Below are positions 56,791 to 64,000 of a DNA stretch of 64,000 nt, piece after piece. The notes beneath the pieces were generated by a model. It saw only the letters and a list, made by a program, of their open reading frames with translations, made no database searches and was not told the DNA's origin. The translations under genes and the position numbers were made by a program. This DNA comes from Pseudomonas sp. NFACC02 (GTDB lineage Bacteria; Pseudomonadota; Gammaproteobacteria; Pseudomonadales; Pseudomonadaceae): positions 62,001 through 126,000 of the forward strand of contig NZ_FOEO01000001.1 of assembly GCF_900110765.1 (NCBI RefSeq), given 5' to 3'. Every line of letters starts with the position of its first letter. Position 1 is the first letter of the stretch.

Positions 56791-57695
56791 GTCAGGAATT
56801 TCAGCGCGAAGACCGCTACATCGTCATCAAGCGTAAAGATCTTCTGAAGGTGCCGGTCAACTATCGCCGGCATTTGGTCGACCCGATGTTCTCGCTGCTC
56901 AATCATCTTCCTCGGCGCGAATTTGTCGTGGTCGAAAGCGACTGGCCAGAATACCAACTTGTTTGGGCGATGATTGAGGCGCGGGTGTCCGGCGAGCCGT
57001 TGTCGTTGTCTCTACCTCACCGGATGATCAAGACTGAGCAGTCCAGTGATGAATACGACATACACGCAGATGCTCATAACGCGTGCCTCGAACAGTGCAC
57101 GCAAGTCGTAGCGGGGTTGCGTGCCGAAATCCAGCGCCAAGCAGAGCAGTTCAAGGAATGGCAGGCAGGCCATCATGCAAACTATGTGAAAGCGGCCGAT
57201 GAGCGAGACCGCTTGCAGGCTGAGAACGCCGCACTCCAGCAGCGCTTGAACGTCGCGGATCAGCGGATTGATGAGCTTGAGAAAGACAAGCGCAGGCTCG
57301 ACGCGCTGGAGTCGGAATTTTGGGATGTGCGTCATCACAGCAGCCCGATTGCAGACACCGGCGACCACAGCACCAGCATTGAGATCGTCGGGCACTGGGG
57401 CGACAAGCCGCATGAGCGCGTGATCGGCGAGAACTACGAAGAGAACCTGCGCGCCGCTATTGACCAGGCGATGACGGCAGATGCCTACCCGCCAGCGCGG
57501 CCGGAATACCCGGAACTCGATTCGGCGCTGAGCGACGAAGACTGGCATATGAACCCATGCAAGCAGGGGCATCGCGATGTTGGCGCGTGCGGCTGCAAGG
57601 CCTTCTGTCACACCTGCGACGAGACGATCACTGCGGCAACGACGCAGGAAGCCTTCGAGCAGTGGAACGCAACGCATCCCGCCACCCCGCAATAA
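56787..57695 (+). CDS. Unknown accessory protein with coiled coil and C-terminal zinc site
   Basis: A 302-residue protein overlapping the previous gene by four bases. The N-terminal 90 residues are globular (REDRYIVIKRKDLLKVPVNY). A coiled coil follows (RLQAENAALQQRLNVADQRI), then a histidine-rich stretch (VRHHSSPIADTGDHSTS). The C-terminal 50 residues carry six cysteines (NPCKQGHRDVGACGCKAFCH) and resemble small phage zinc modules with an EAFEQWNA ending. Its function is unknown. Confidence 0.68.
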   Translation: MSQEFQREDRYIVIKRKDLLKVPVNYRRHLVDPMFSLLNHLPRREFVVVESDWPEYQLVWAMIEARVSGEPLSLSLPHRMIKTEQSSDEYDIHADAHNACLEQCTQVVAGLRAEIQRQAEQFKEWQAGHHANYVKAADERDRLQAENAALQQRLNVADQRIDELEKDKRRLDALESEFWDVRHHSSPIADTGDHSTSIEIVGHWGDKPHERVIGENYEENLRAAIDQAMTADAYPPARPEYPELDSALSDEDWHMNPCKQGHRDVGACGCKAFCHTCDETITAATTQEAFEQWNATHPATPQ

Positions 57696-57760
57696 CCCCG
57701 CCGCCCCTTCACCCCCCACCCTATCCCTATTGCCTGCTGCGTATGCGGCGAGGAGAAATC

Positions 57761-58258
57761 GTGTCCGCGATAATCAGTGAGTGCGGCTTGTACCGCTACC
57801 GGCTTGACCGCGATTGCGGCTTGCCATTCGAAGGCAGCAAGGTGTTTGCCTACTTCGGCATAAACCCATCCACAGCCGACGCCACACTGGATGACGCCAC
57901 CGTTCGCAAGTGGCGAGGTTTCACCGTGCGAAATGGAGGCCATCGCTTCATCGTGGGCAATGTGTTCTCGTTTCGCGCAACTGACGTCCAGGTACTGCGC
58001 AAGACGCTCGTCACAATGGGGCCAGACCACCACAAGCACCTTGACCAAATTATCCGTGAAGCCGACGTTCTGGTGCCGTGCTGGGGCAGTAGCGACAAGC
58101 TTGAGCATGGGGACGTCCTGTACATGAAGGATCTCCTGAACACATTGCTGGAAAGTGGCAAACCGGTCTTGCATTTCGGCACCACCAAGTCAGGACAACC
58201 GAAACACCCCTTGATGCTTGGCTACGACACTCAGCTCATCCCATGGGTGACGCCATGA
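57761..58258 (+). CDS. DUF1643 family protein
   Basis: A 165-residue protein starting at GTG 57761 with GAGGAG properly spaced. GLYRYRLDRDCGLPFEGSKV, FAYFGINPSTADATLDDATV (the NPSTAD signature), FIVGNVFSFRATD and a C-terminal KPVLHFGTTKSGQPKHPLML are hallmarks of DUF1643. The fold resembles uracil-DNA-glycosylase-like enzymes, but no activity is established. Confidence 0.85.
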   Translation: MSAIISECGLYRYRLDRDCGLPFEGSKVFAYFGINPSTADATLDDATVRKWRGFTVRNGGHRFIVGNVFSFRATDVQVLRKTLVTMGPDHHKHLDQIIREADVLVPCWGSSDKLEHGDVLYMKDLLNTLLESGKPVLHFGTTKSGQPKHPLMLGYDTQLIPWVTP

Positions 58259-58398
58259 CCTACCTCGTCTACTTCCCGCCCCAGTACGGCAACCCTGAGC
58301 ATTGGGCTAAATGCACTGTCGATGACTTCGGCGTGTGGCGCTGCAATGGGATGTACATGCCGGCGCCGGCGTGTGACCGAATCAAGGAGGCGGTATGA
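58255..58398 (+). CDS. 47-residue protein coupled to DUF1643
   Basis: ATG 58255 overlaps the DUF1643 stop and its TGA overlaps the next ATG. YLVYFPPQYGNPEHWAKCTV then DDFGVWRCNGMYMPAPACDR is aromatic- and cysteine-rich. The double overlap supports translation. The function is unknown. Confidence 0.58.
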   Translation: MTYLVYFPPQYGNPEHWAKCTVDDFGVWRCNGMYMPAPACDRIKEAV

Positions 58399-58844
58399 GC
58401 GCACCAATTGAACCGCAGAACTACATCTACGGGGTTAACGTCGTTCAGATCGAGGACCTGCGCGTTTCTCGCGGACTGACTCGCCGACCTACCTCATCCT
58501 GCAAGCACCGGAAACTGGTTTACGACCACAACGAGCGCCGCATCTGGTGCAGTGATTGCGAGACCGAGGTTGAGGCCTTCGATGCATTTGAGGGACTGGT
58601 GAGCATGTTCAGCGCGGCGGCCGGGCGGATCAAGCGCCGCGAGGCTGAACTGGCTGAGGCGGAACAATTCCAAGCGCGCAGCCGGGCGGCGAAGGTGATG
58701 GACGAAGCATGGCGCAGCACAAAGACCGCGCCACTCTGCCCGCACTGCAACACCGCGATCCTTCCCGATGACGTAGTCGGTGGTGTCGCCAAGGCTTCGA
58801 AAGCTCTGGTGCTAGCCGCGCGAAAACGCGCATCTGACAAGTAA
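58395..58844 (+). CDS. Zinc-ribbon early protein
   Basis: A 149-residue protein with two cysteine sets: TSSCKHRKLVYDHNERRIWC with SDCETEVEAFDAF, and LCPHCNTAILPDD near the C-terminus. A helical region lies between. Similar proteins occur widely in Pseudomonas prophages, without assigned function. Confidence 0.68.
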   Translation: MSAPIEPQNYIYGVNVVQIEDLRVSRGLTRRPTSSCKHRKLVYDHNERRIWCSDCETEVEAFDAFEGLVSMFSAAAGRIKRREAELAEAEQFQARSRAAKVMDEAWRSTKTAPLCPHCNTAILPDDVVGGVAKASKALVLAARKRASDK

Positions 58845-58897
58845 CCCCTTCCCCATCTATCCACATGCCTGCCGGTGTACGGCGGGCGGGAGATTCT

Positions 58898-59443
58898 ATG
58901 TCCTTCAATATACAAGGCCACACCCTCAATCAGCTGCAGTTGGACGCAATCGTGCCAGTCATGAACCTGCTTATGCAGGGGAAGGTCAGTCAAAAGAAAT
59001 TCGAATCCGCCTGCGTCAAAGCTCTTGAAGATGCCGGCTGCGGGCTGGGGTATGACACCGCGATACCAGGTACCGAGGCTACGGTCGCTCAACGAGCTCA
59101 AGCGTGGATCCTAAATGGCCGGGTTGGCATGTCATCGAAGGCGATCTACTGCCACATGACCGGAAACACGGACAAGGATCACTGGAATCACCCGCATGAT
59201 CCAGACGATTTGAATCGCTGCCTTTTGCTGCTCGACCTCATCCCTGAGTGGACGCCGCGAATGGCAGAAATGGCCGTGCACGGCAAAGAGTGGGCCGCGC
59301 TGGCTGAGAACTGGCCACTTATCAGCGCGACGTTTCTCGACGAGGTTGGGTTGAACTGGTGCAAAGCGCAGGCCGCGCCGAAGACGTGTTCGATGATGCG
59401 AGCTGCGATAGACAGCGCAACCCAACCACTCAACCCCGCATAG
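58898..59443 (+). CDS. Unknown early protein
   Basis: A 181-residue protein from ATG 58898 behind GGGAG. NIQGHTLNQLQLDAIVPVMN at the start; the second half (GMSSKAIYCHMTGNTDKDHW, NHPHDPDDLNRCLLLLDLIP) has a histidine-aspartate rich segment seen in other phage proteins. No enzyme family was recognised. Confidence 0.68.
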   Translation: MSFNIQGHTLNQLQLDAIVPVMNLLMQGKVSQKKFESACVKALEDAGCGLGYDTAIPGTEATVAQRAQAWILNGRVGMSSKAIYCHMTGNTDKDHWNHPHDPDDLNRCLLLLDLIPEWTPRMAEMAVHGKEWAALAENWPLISATFLDEVGLNWCKAQAAPKTCSMMRAAIDSATQPLNPA

Positions 59444-59463
59444 ACCCGGGACGGAGGTAGCCC

Positions 59464-59709
59464 ATGGAACCGGAAATTATCCATATCCCCGAACTGGCGA
59501 AACTGCTGGGTCGGTCGGAATCGTCAATCAGAAGCGCGCGGCAAGCCGGAGCGTACTGGCTGCCGCCGTATTTCAAGCAGGGAAGCCGGATTTGCTGGCG
59601 TCTGTCCACGGTGCGGAGGTTTTTGCAGGAGTGCGAAGAAGGCCGCCACACGCCGGCGCGGCCTGGGAGAAAGCGCCAGCCGTTGCCGACGCTGGCCCGA
59701 GCGAGTTAG
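59464..59709 (+). CDS. xis: Excisionase-like MerR-type DNA-binding protein
   Basis: An 81-residue protein: IIHIPELAKLLGRSESSIRS followed by WLPPYFKQGSRICWRLSTVR and RRFLQECEEG is the AlpA/excisionase winged-helix pattern (helix, recognition helix, wing with a basic turn). It is convergent with int and overlaps its end by four bases. It should direct excision at the attachment sites. Confidence 0.78.
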   Translation: MEPEIIHIPELAKLLGRSESSIRSARQAGAYWLPPYFKQGSRICWRLSTVRRFLQECEEGRHTPARPGRKRQPLPTLARAS

Positions 59710-60683
59710 CCGAGCTTGTCGGCCAGCGAGTCGGGACAAAGGTGGGTGTATCTGCGGAGCATGCTCATTGACTTGTGACCGGTGATGGAAGCCACCTCCA
59801 TCATCGACAGGCCCTTCTCGAAAAGCCTCGACGTGCCCTCATGGCGCATATCATGGAAATGCAGGTTCTCCACCTTGGCTGCGCGGCACGCCCTCACAAA
59901 GTATTGTGTGACTGAGTGCGGCGCCAGCGAGAACACCTTCCCGTCGATCCGCGCGGGCAGCGTATCTAGCAGTTCGCGGGCGCGTACGGAAAGCGGTACC
60001 AGCCTGCGTGATCCGTTCTTCGTGTCCTCCAGCACCGCGTGCTTGCCGCGCACGTTCTCCCGCCGAAGCGACACCAATTCGCTACGACGCATTGCTGTTT
60101 CTACAGCGATCTCGATGATGACCGGCATTTCACTGTGAACCGCAGCGGATGCCTTGATCACTTCCTTCAGCTCTTTGCTGGTCGGTCGGCGATCACGCTC
60201 ACGACTGCCCTTCGGCATTCTCAGCTTGGTTACCGGATTGGACAGCCCTTCTATTCCCCAGTCTTTGATCGCCACTGTGTATAGGTGGCTGATCAGCGCG
60301 AGCGCCAGGCGAACGGTGTTGGTCGAAACCCCCTCGGCCAACCGGTCGTCGCGGTATTTCGCCAAATCGGCAGATCGGATTTCGGCGATGGACTTGGATC
60401 CGTACTTGCTCTCAGACCAGGTTTTGATTCGGGTCTTTTCTTGGACGGCGCCTTTCTTGTTGACGGTAACCTCTTCCCTGTACCGCTCGAGCGCTTCTTT
60501 CAGCGTGGTACGATCCGCCTCGCGAGTGTCGACAAATCTCTTGCGCGACATGTCGCCTTCCATTTCGGCAGCCCAGCGCTGTGCCTCCGCCTTTGTGTCA
60601 AAGGAGCCGGACAATTGTGGATAGCCTTTCTTGCGGATCTTTGCCCGCCATGTTCCGTTGGAACGCTGTTCGATAGTTGCCAT
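59706..60683 (-). CDS. int: Tyrosine integrase
   Basis: A 325-residue integrase from ATG 60683 (the frame is open further upstream but lacks domain similarity). An Arm-type N-terminal domain (TIEQRSNGTWRAKIRKKGYP) is followed by the core-binding domain and the catalytic domain with Arg in TAMRRSELVSL, Lys in EDTKNGSRR, HDMRHEGTSR (H-x-x-R), ITGHKSM, and Tyr in MLRRYTHL. It inserts the phage at the 49-bp core in tRNA-Cys. A terminator separates it from the tRNA read in the same direction. Confidence 0.93.
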   Translation of the reverse strand: MATIEQRSNGTWRAKIRKKGYPQLSGSFDTKAEAQRWAAEMEGDMSRKRFVDTREADRTTLKEALERYREEVTVNKKGAVQEKTRIKTWSESKYGSKSIAEIRSADLAKYRDDRLAEGVSTNTVRLALALISHLYTVAIKDWGIEGLSNPVTKLRMPKGSRERDRRPTSKELKEVIKASAAVHSEMPVIIEIAVETAMRRSELVSLRRENVRGKHAVLEDTKNGSRRLVPLSVRARELLDTLPARIDGKVFSLAPHSVTQYFVRACRAAKVENLHFHDMRHEGTSRLFEKGLSMMEVASITGHKSMSMLRRYTHLCPDSLADKLG

Positions 60684-60729
60684 GCTGCGGATTCTGCCCG
60701 CGCTTCGCGGGACACGCAAACTGAGTCGT

Positions 60730-60747
60730 TGTCCCAGATTTGTCCCA
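60730..60747. promoter_or_regulatory. Integrase arm-type sites, right end
   Basis: Direct repeat TGTCCCAGATTTGTCCCA, two TGTCCCA units 11 bp apart, 72 bp from the core repeat and upstream of the int start. It matches the left pair at 11537-11554 at 17 of 18 positions. Confidence 0.7.
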
Positions 60748-60778
60748 AATGCCGAGCTTTTTTGAGTCCGCAGCAAAC

Positions 60779-60812
60779 AAAAAAAGCCCCGCAGACCTGA
60801 GTCTACGGGGCT
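60779..60812 (-). terminator. Phage-supplied terminator after tRNA-Cys
   Basis: On the minus strand AGCCCCG and AGAC pair with their complements in a long stem around CTGA, followed by seven T. It ends tRNA operon transcription before int and replaces the chromosomal terminator left at 11341-11374. Confidence 0.85.
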
Positions 60813-60819
60813 TCTAAGG

Positions 60820-60868
60820 GTGGAGGCCGAGGTCGGAATCGAACCGGCGTAAGCGGATTTGCAATCCG
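60820..60868. repeat. Right attachment repeat (within functional tRNA-Cys)
   Basis: A 49-bp sequence identical to 11383-11431. The bases from the phage restore the 3' two thirds of tRNA-Cys, including the T-arm, anticodon-stem 3' side and CCA end. The core starts one base outside the CCA. Confidence 0.95.
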
Positions 60869-60894
60869 CGGCATAACCATTTTGCTACTCGGCC
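60821..60894 (-). tRNA. tRNA-Cys (anticodon GCA), prophage target
   Basis: A 74-base tRNA. The acceptor stem GGCCGAG pairs with CTCGGCC, discriminator T and encoded CCA follow, the T-loop is GTTCGATTC and the anticodon loop TTGCAAA gives GCA. Its 5' part is chromosomal and its 3' part is phage-derived. Confidence 0.95.
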
Positions 60895-60939
60895 CCAAAC
60901 GTAAAGTGCTCAAACTGCTAGCACTCAACGCGTACAAAC

Positions 60940-61015
<76 letters not shown>

Positions 61016-61076
61016 TTGGTGTGGGCGCCATTCTATAGATTCAAATGACCCCGTCAACCCCTTGATTTAAAAAAAC

Positions 61077-61643
61077 TTATTTTTCATCGGTCGTGGTGCG
61101 CAGATGCGGCCACGCGGCCCGGAGGTACTGCACCATGGACCACAAGGTCAGTCCCGCAGCCACCATCAGCAGTACGTAACCCAGCACAACCCAGAATGTG
61201 AACGCGGGTGGGTTGGCCAGGAGGATAACCAACGCAAGCATCTGTGCGGCGGTTTTCCATTTACCCAGATTCGAGACGGCCACCTGCGCACGTGCGCCGA
61301 GCTCCGCCATCCATTCACGAAGCGCCGAGATCACGATTTCGCGTCCGATAATGACCGCCGCCGGCAACGTCAGCCAGAAATTGGCGTGGGCCTGCACCAG
61401 TAACACCAGAGCGACGGCCACCATGAGTTTGTCCGCGACCGGATCTAGGAACGCACCGAACGGTGTGCTCTGCTCCAGGCGTCGGGCGAGATAGCCGTCG
61501 AGCCAGTCAGTGGCTGCTGCTATGGCGAAGACCGAACTGGCCGCCATGTAGCTCCAGTGATAAGGCAGGTAGAACAGCAAAATGAAGATCGGAATCAGCA
61601 GGACACGTAATACGGTAATCAGATTAGGGATATTCATCGGCAC
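61077..61643 (-). CDS. pgsA: CDP-diacylglycerol-glycerol-3-phosphate phosphatidyltransferase
   Basis: A 188-residue membrane enzyme making phosphatidylglycerol phosphate, the first committed step of PG and cardiolipin synthesis. The CDP-alcohol phosphotransferase motif DG-x2-AR-x8-G-x3-D-x3-D is seen as [20 protein letters not shown] followed by LDPVADKL. It has about five membrane spans. It lies between uvrC and the tRNA genes, the conserved Pseudomonas order. Confidence 0.95.
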   Translation of the reverse strand: MPMNIPNLITVLRVLLIPIFILLFYLPYHWSYMAASSVFAIAAATDWLDGYLARRLEQSTPFGAFLDPVADKLMVAVALVLLVQAHANFWLTLPAAVIIGREIVISALREWMAELGARAQVAVSNLGKWKTAAQMLALVILLANPPAFTFWVVLGYVLLMVAAGLTLWSMVQYLRAAWPHLRTTTDEK

Positions 61644-61669
61644 AACTGGCTACGAGGTGAGCGGGCATT

Positions 61670-63493
61670 CTACTCGCTGTGCAGGTTTGCATAAATCGAC
61701 TCTGCGAGCTTTTTGCTGATTCCCGGCGCTTTGGCAATTTCTTCAACGCTGGCGCGGGACAGTTCCTGCAACCCACCAAAGTGTTTTAGCAAGTCCCGAC
61801 GACGCGTCGGCCCCACCCCTGCGACCCCTTCCAGCGTCGAGGTGCGTCGGGTTTTGCCACGGCGGGCACGGTGCCCGGTGATTGCAAAGCGGTGGGCTTC
61901 ATCGCGGATTTGTTGTATCAGGTGCAAGGCGGGCGAGTCCCCGCGCAAGGTGAATTCGTGGGCAACGTCGTTCAGGTACAAGGTTTCAAAACCGGCCTTG
62001 CGGGTGGTGCCTTTGGCCACACCGAGCAGGATAAGGTCGGGTACCGCCAGCTCGTTCATGACATCGCGCGCCATGTTCAACTGGCCTTTGCCGCCGTCGA
62101 CCAGCAGGATGTCCGGCAGCTTACCCTCACCGTCCTTGATCTTGCTGAAGCGCCGGGTCAGGGCCTGGTGCATGGCGGCATAGTCATCACCCGCCGTGAC
62201 CCCCTCGATGTTGTAACGACGGTAGTCCGATTTGATCGGGCCTTCTGGTCCGAACACCACGCAGGAAGCCACCGTTGCTTCGCCACTGGAATGACTGATG
62301 TCGTAGCACTCCAGCCGTTGCGGCGGCTCGTCCAGTTTCAAGACGTCAGCCAGCGCTTCAAAGCGAGCCGCGACGTGCTGACGGTTCGCCAGGCGTGCAG
62401 CCAGGGCCTGCTCGGCGTTGGTCACCGCCAATTGCTGCCAGCGAGCACGAGTACCCCGCACCCGATGACTGATGGTTATTTCACGCCCCCGCGAGGCCTC
62501 GATGGCTTCGATCAATGCAGGAAAGTCTTCATTGACCACGTTGACGATCACCTCACCTGGCAGCTCTCGCTCGCCGCCCCCGAGGAAATACTGAGCCAGA
62601 AAGGCCGACATCACCTCGCCGACCTCCTCCTCGATGCCGACCTGAGGGAAAAAGTTCTTGCTGCCCAAGACGCGACCACCGCGCACACTGATCAGGTGCA
62701 CACACGCGCCGCCCGGGTTGACGAATGCGGCCACGACATCGACATCGCCCGTCCCGCTTTCCATGCTCTGCTGATCCTGCACACGTCGAAGCAAGCCAAT
62801 CTGATCGCGCAGTTCAGCGGCGTGTTCGAAGTTGAGGTCCATCGCTGCCTTTTCCATCAGCGCGTTCAACTCGTCGGTCAAGGCGTTGCTGCGCCCCTCA
62901 AGGAACATCACCGAGTGACGCACATCCTCGGCGTAGACCTCCGGCTCGACGAATCCGACACAAGGTGCCTTGCACCGCTTGATCTGATACTGCAGGCAAG
63001 GCCGAGTGCGGTTCTTGTAGAAGCTGTCTTCGCACTGACGCACATGAAAGGTTTTTTGCAGAATACTCAGGCTTTCACGAATGGCACCGGCGCTGGGATA
63101 GGGACCGAAATAACGCCCCTTGGCTTTTTTGGCGCCGCGATGGATGCTCAGTCGCGGAAACTCGCCGTCGGACAAATGCACATAAGGATAGGATTTGTCA
63201 TCGCGCAGGAGAATGTTGTACGGCGGCCGCGACTCCTTGATCAGGGTTTGCTCAAGCAGCAACGCTTCGGTTTCATTGGCGGTAATGGTGGTTTCGACCT
63301 GAGAGATCCGCGCGACCAACGCGTGGGTCTTAGGCGCATGGCCGGTCTTGCGAAAATAGCTCGCGAGACGTTTCTTCAGGTTTTTGGCTTTGCCGACATA
63401 AAGCAGCCGTCCTTCGGTATCGAACATGCGATACACACCGGGACGGCCGCTGCACGTGGACAGGAATGCACTGGGATCAAACGGCTGGGTCAT
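61670..63493 (-). CDS. uvrC: Excinuclease ABC subunit C
   Basis: A 607-residue nucleotide-excision repair nuclease. The GIY-YIG domain is at the start ([20 protein letters not shown]), a UVR domain near residue 205 ([20 protein letters not shown]), the RNase H-like nuclease in the second half ([20 protein letters not shown]), and a C-terminal helix-hairpin-helix pair ([20 protein letters not shown]). It makes both incisions with UvrB. The ATG at 63493 is used; it begins 5 bases after gacA stops, the usual gacA-uvrC operon. Confidence 0.96.
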   Translation of the reverse strand: MTQPFDPSAFLSTCSGRPGVYRMFDTEGRLLYVGKAKNLKKRLASYFRKTGHAPKTHALVARISQVETTITANETEALLLEQTLIKESRPPYNILLRDDKSYPYVHLSDGEFPRLSIHRGAKKAKGRYFGPYPSAGAIRESLSILQKTFHVRQCEDSFYKNRTRPCLQYQIKRCKAPCVGFVEPEVYAEDVRHSVMFLEGRSNALTDELNALMEKAAMDLNFEHAAELRDQIGLLRRVQDQQSMESGTGDVDVVAAFVNPGGACVHLISVRGGRVLGSKNFFPQVGIEEEVGEVMSAFLAQYFLGGGERELPGEVIVNVVNEDFPALIEAIEASRGREITISHRVRGTRARWQQLAVTNAEQALAARLANRQHVAARFEALADVLKLDEPPQRLECYDISHSSGEATVASCVVFGPEGPIKSDYRRYNIEGVTAGDDYAAMHQALTRRFSKIKDGEGKLPDILLVDGGKGQLNMARDVMNELAVPDLILLGVAKGTTRKAGFETLYLNDVAHEFTLRGDSPALHLIQQIRDEAHRFAITGHRARRGKTRRTSTLEGVAGVGPTRRRDLLKHFGGLQELSRASVEEIAKAPGISKKLAESIYANLHSE

Positions 63494-63498
63494 TGTTT

Positions 63499-64000
63499 TC
63501 AGGCGCTGGCATCGACCATGCCGTGACGTACGGCCAGCAACGCGAGCTCGACGTCGCTGCCGATCGAAAGCTTCTCGAAGATACGGTAACGGTAGGTATT
63601 CACAGTTTTGGGAGACAAGCACAGCTTGTCGGAAATGGTCTGCACTTTCTGACAACCGACAATCATCAGGGCGATCTGGATCTCACGCTCGGAGAGGAGA
63701 TCGAACGGCGATTGGCTGGTCTGCGGCTGAAACGACTTAAGCGCCAGCTGCTGAGCAATTTGCGGGCTGATGTAACGTTGACCGGCGAATACCAGGCGAA
63801 TGGCCTGAACCATTTCAGTCAGTCCCGCGCCTTTGGTCATGTATCCCGCCGCACCGGCTTGCAGGAGACGGGTCGGAAATGGATCTTCCTCACACACGGT
63901 CACCGCCACGACCTTGATCTCGGGATGACTGCGCAGCAGTTTGCGGGTGGCTTCCAGACCGCCGATGCCAGGCATCTTGACATCCATCAGCACCACATCC
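63499..64000 (-). CDS. gacA: Response regulator GacA, 5' part outside the window
   Basis: The last 167 residues of GacA (UvrY homologue). The phospho-acceptor region is seen in [20 protein letters not shown] and the receiver end [20 protein letters not shown]; the LuxR-type DNA-binding domain follows ([20 protein letters not shown], then [20 protein letters not shown]). With GacS it activates rsm small RNAs that control secondary metabolism and virulence in pseudomonads. The sequence and gene order identify the host as Pseudomonas. Confidence 0.95.
   Translation of the reverse strand, partial: DVVLMDVKMPGIGGLEATRKLLRSHPEIKVVAVTVCEEDPFPTRLLQAGAAGYMTKGAGLTEMVQAIRLVFAGQRYISPQIAQQLALKSFQPQTSQSPFDLLSEREIQIALMIVGCQKVQTISDKLCLSPKTVNTYRYRIFEKLSIGSDVELALLAVRHGMVDASA

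Larger units (their letters stand above)
11383..60868. mobile_element. Complete myovirus-type prophage integrated in tRNA-Cys
   Basis: Two perfect 49-bp direct repeats bound a 49,437-bp unit that holds integrase, excisionase-like protein, CI/Cro switch, replication, recombination, head, contractile tail, terminase, tailspike and lysis genes. All essential reading frames appear intact. The set DUF1073 portal, DUF2213, DUF2184 capsid, DUF4054, DUF3383 sheath, DUF3277 tube, DUF2612 and Gp138 spike is that of small contractile-tailed phages such as the AP22-like and Pam3-like groups. The prophage rebuilds tRNA-Cys at its right end. It is probably inducible, since CI has an autocleavage site. Confidence 0.95.

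Noticed and set aside
61871..63526. 551-codon plus-strand open frame opposite uvrC
   Set aside because: It mirrors the codon pattern of uvrC, has no ribosome site or recognisable domain, and is a typical antisense shadow in GC-rich DNA.

Overview
The window is a piece of a Pseudomonas chromosome carrying one apparently complete temperate myovirus-type prophage. At the right end, read on the minus strand, the order gacA - uvrC - pgsA - tRNA-Gly - tRNA-Cys is the conserved Pseudomonas arrangement, and the visible GacA, UvrC and PgsA proteins are typical of the genus. The left 11 kb is also pseudomonad: a TetR regulator, a nitronate monooxygenase, the modABC molybdate transporter behind a ModE-like site, a topoisomerase IB, a second UvrA, a DUF1275 membrane protein and a HigBA-type toxin-antitoxin pair, followed by tRNA-Leu and the remnant of an older integrase. 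The species cannot be fixed from this window.

The prophage lies between two perfect 49-bp direct repeats (11383-11431 and 60820-60868), so the unit is 49,437 bp. The right copy is the 3' part of an intact tRNA-Cys gene that the phage rebuilds on integration. The left copy is the displaced original 3' fragment. Convergent integrase and excisionase-like genes sit beside the right junction, and both ends carry a matching pair of TGTCCCA arm-type repeats spaced 11 bp apart.

The lysis-lysogeny switch is at 45-46.2 kb: a cro-like gene (minus), three operators, cI (plus), a terminator, then two more copies of the same operator around a strong promoter. This resembles the lambda OR/OL layout. The rightward early transcript begins with two small hairpins and a boxA-like element (46162-46208), then runs through many small, tightly overlapping genes, an ERF/YqaJ/SSB recombination module, two DNA methyltransferases and further accessory genes up to the excisionase. 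The leftward early transcript carries cro, small regulators, a DUF1376 replication protein with iteron-like repeats inside its gene, DnaC-like and DnaB-like helicase functions, several small membrane or zinc-site proteins, NinB, NinG and a gene in the position of antiterminator Q.

Downstream of that gene, a promoter-terminator pair resembles lambda pR'-tR'. The late operon then runs leftward: small membrane and lipoprotein genes, portal, head genes, tail sheath, tube, chaperone, tape measure with a lysozyme domain, baseplate, tail collar fibre, terminase, a large S74-type tailspike, an AT-rich methyltransferase-like gene, endolysin and holin. Terminase sits between the two receptor-binding genes rather than beside the portal. 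At the far left end a promoter overlapped by a perfect LexA box drives two unknown genes, which are the best candidate here for an undescribed SOS-controlled prophage function.
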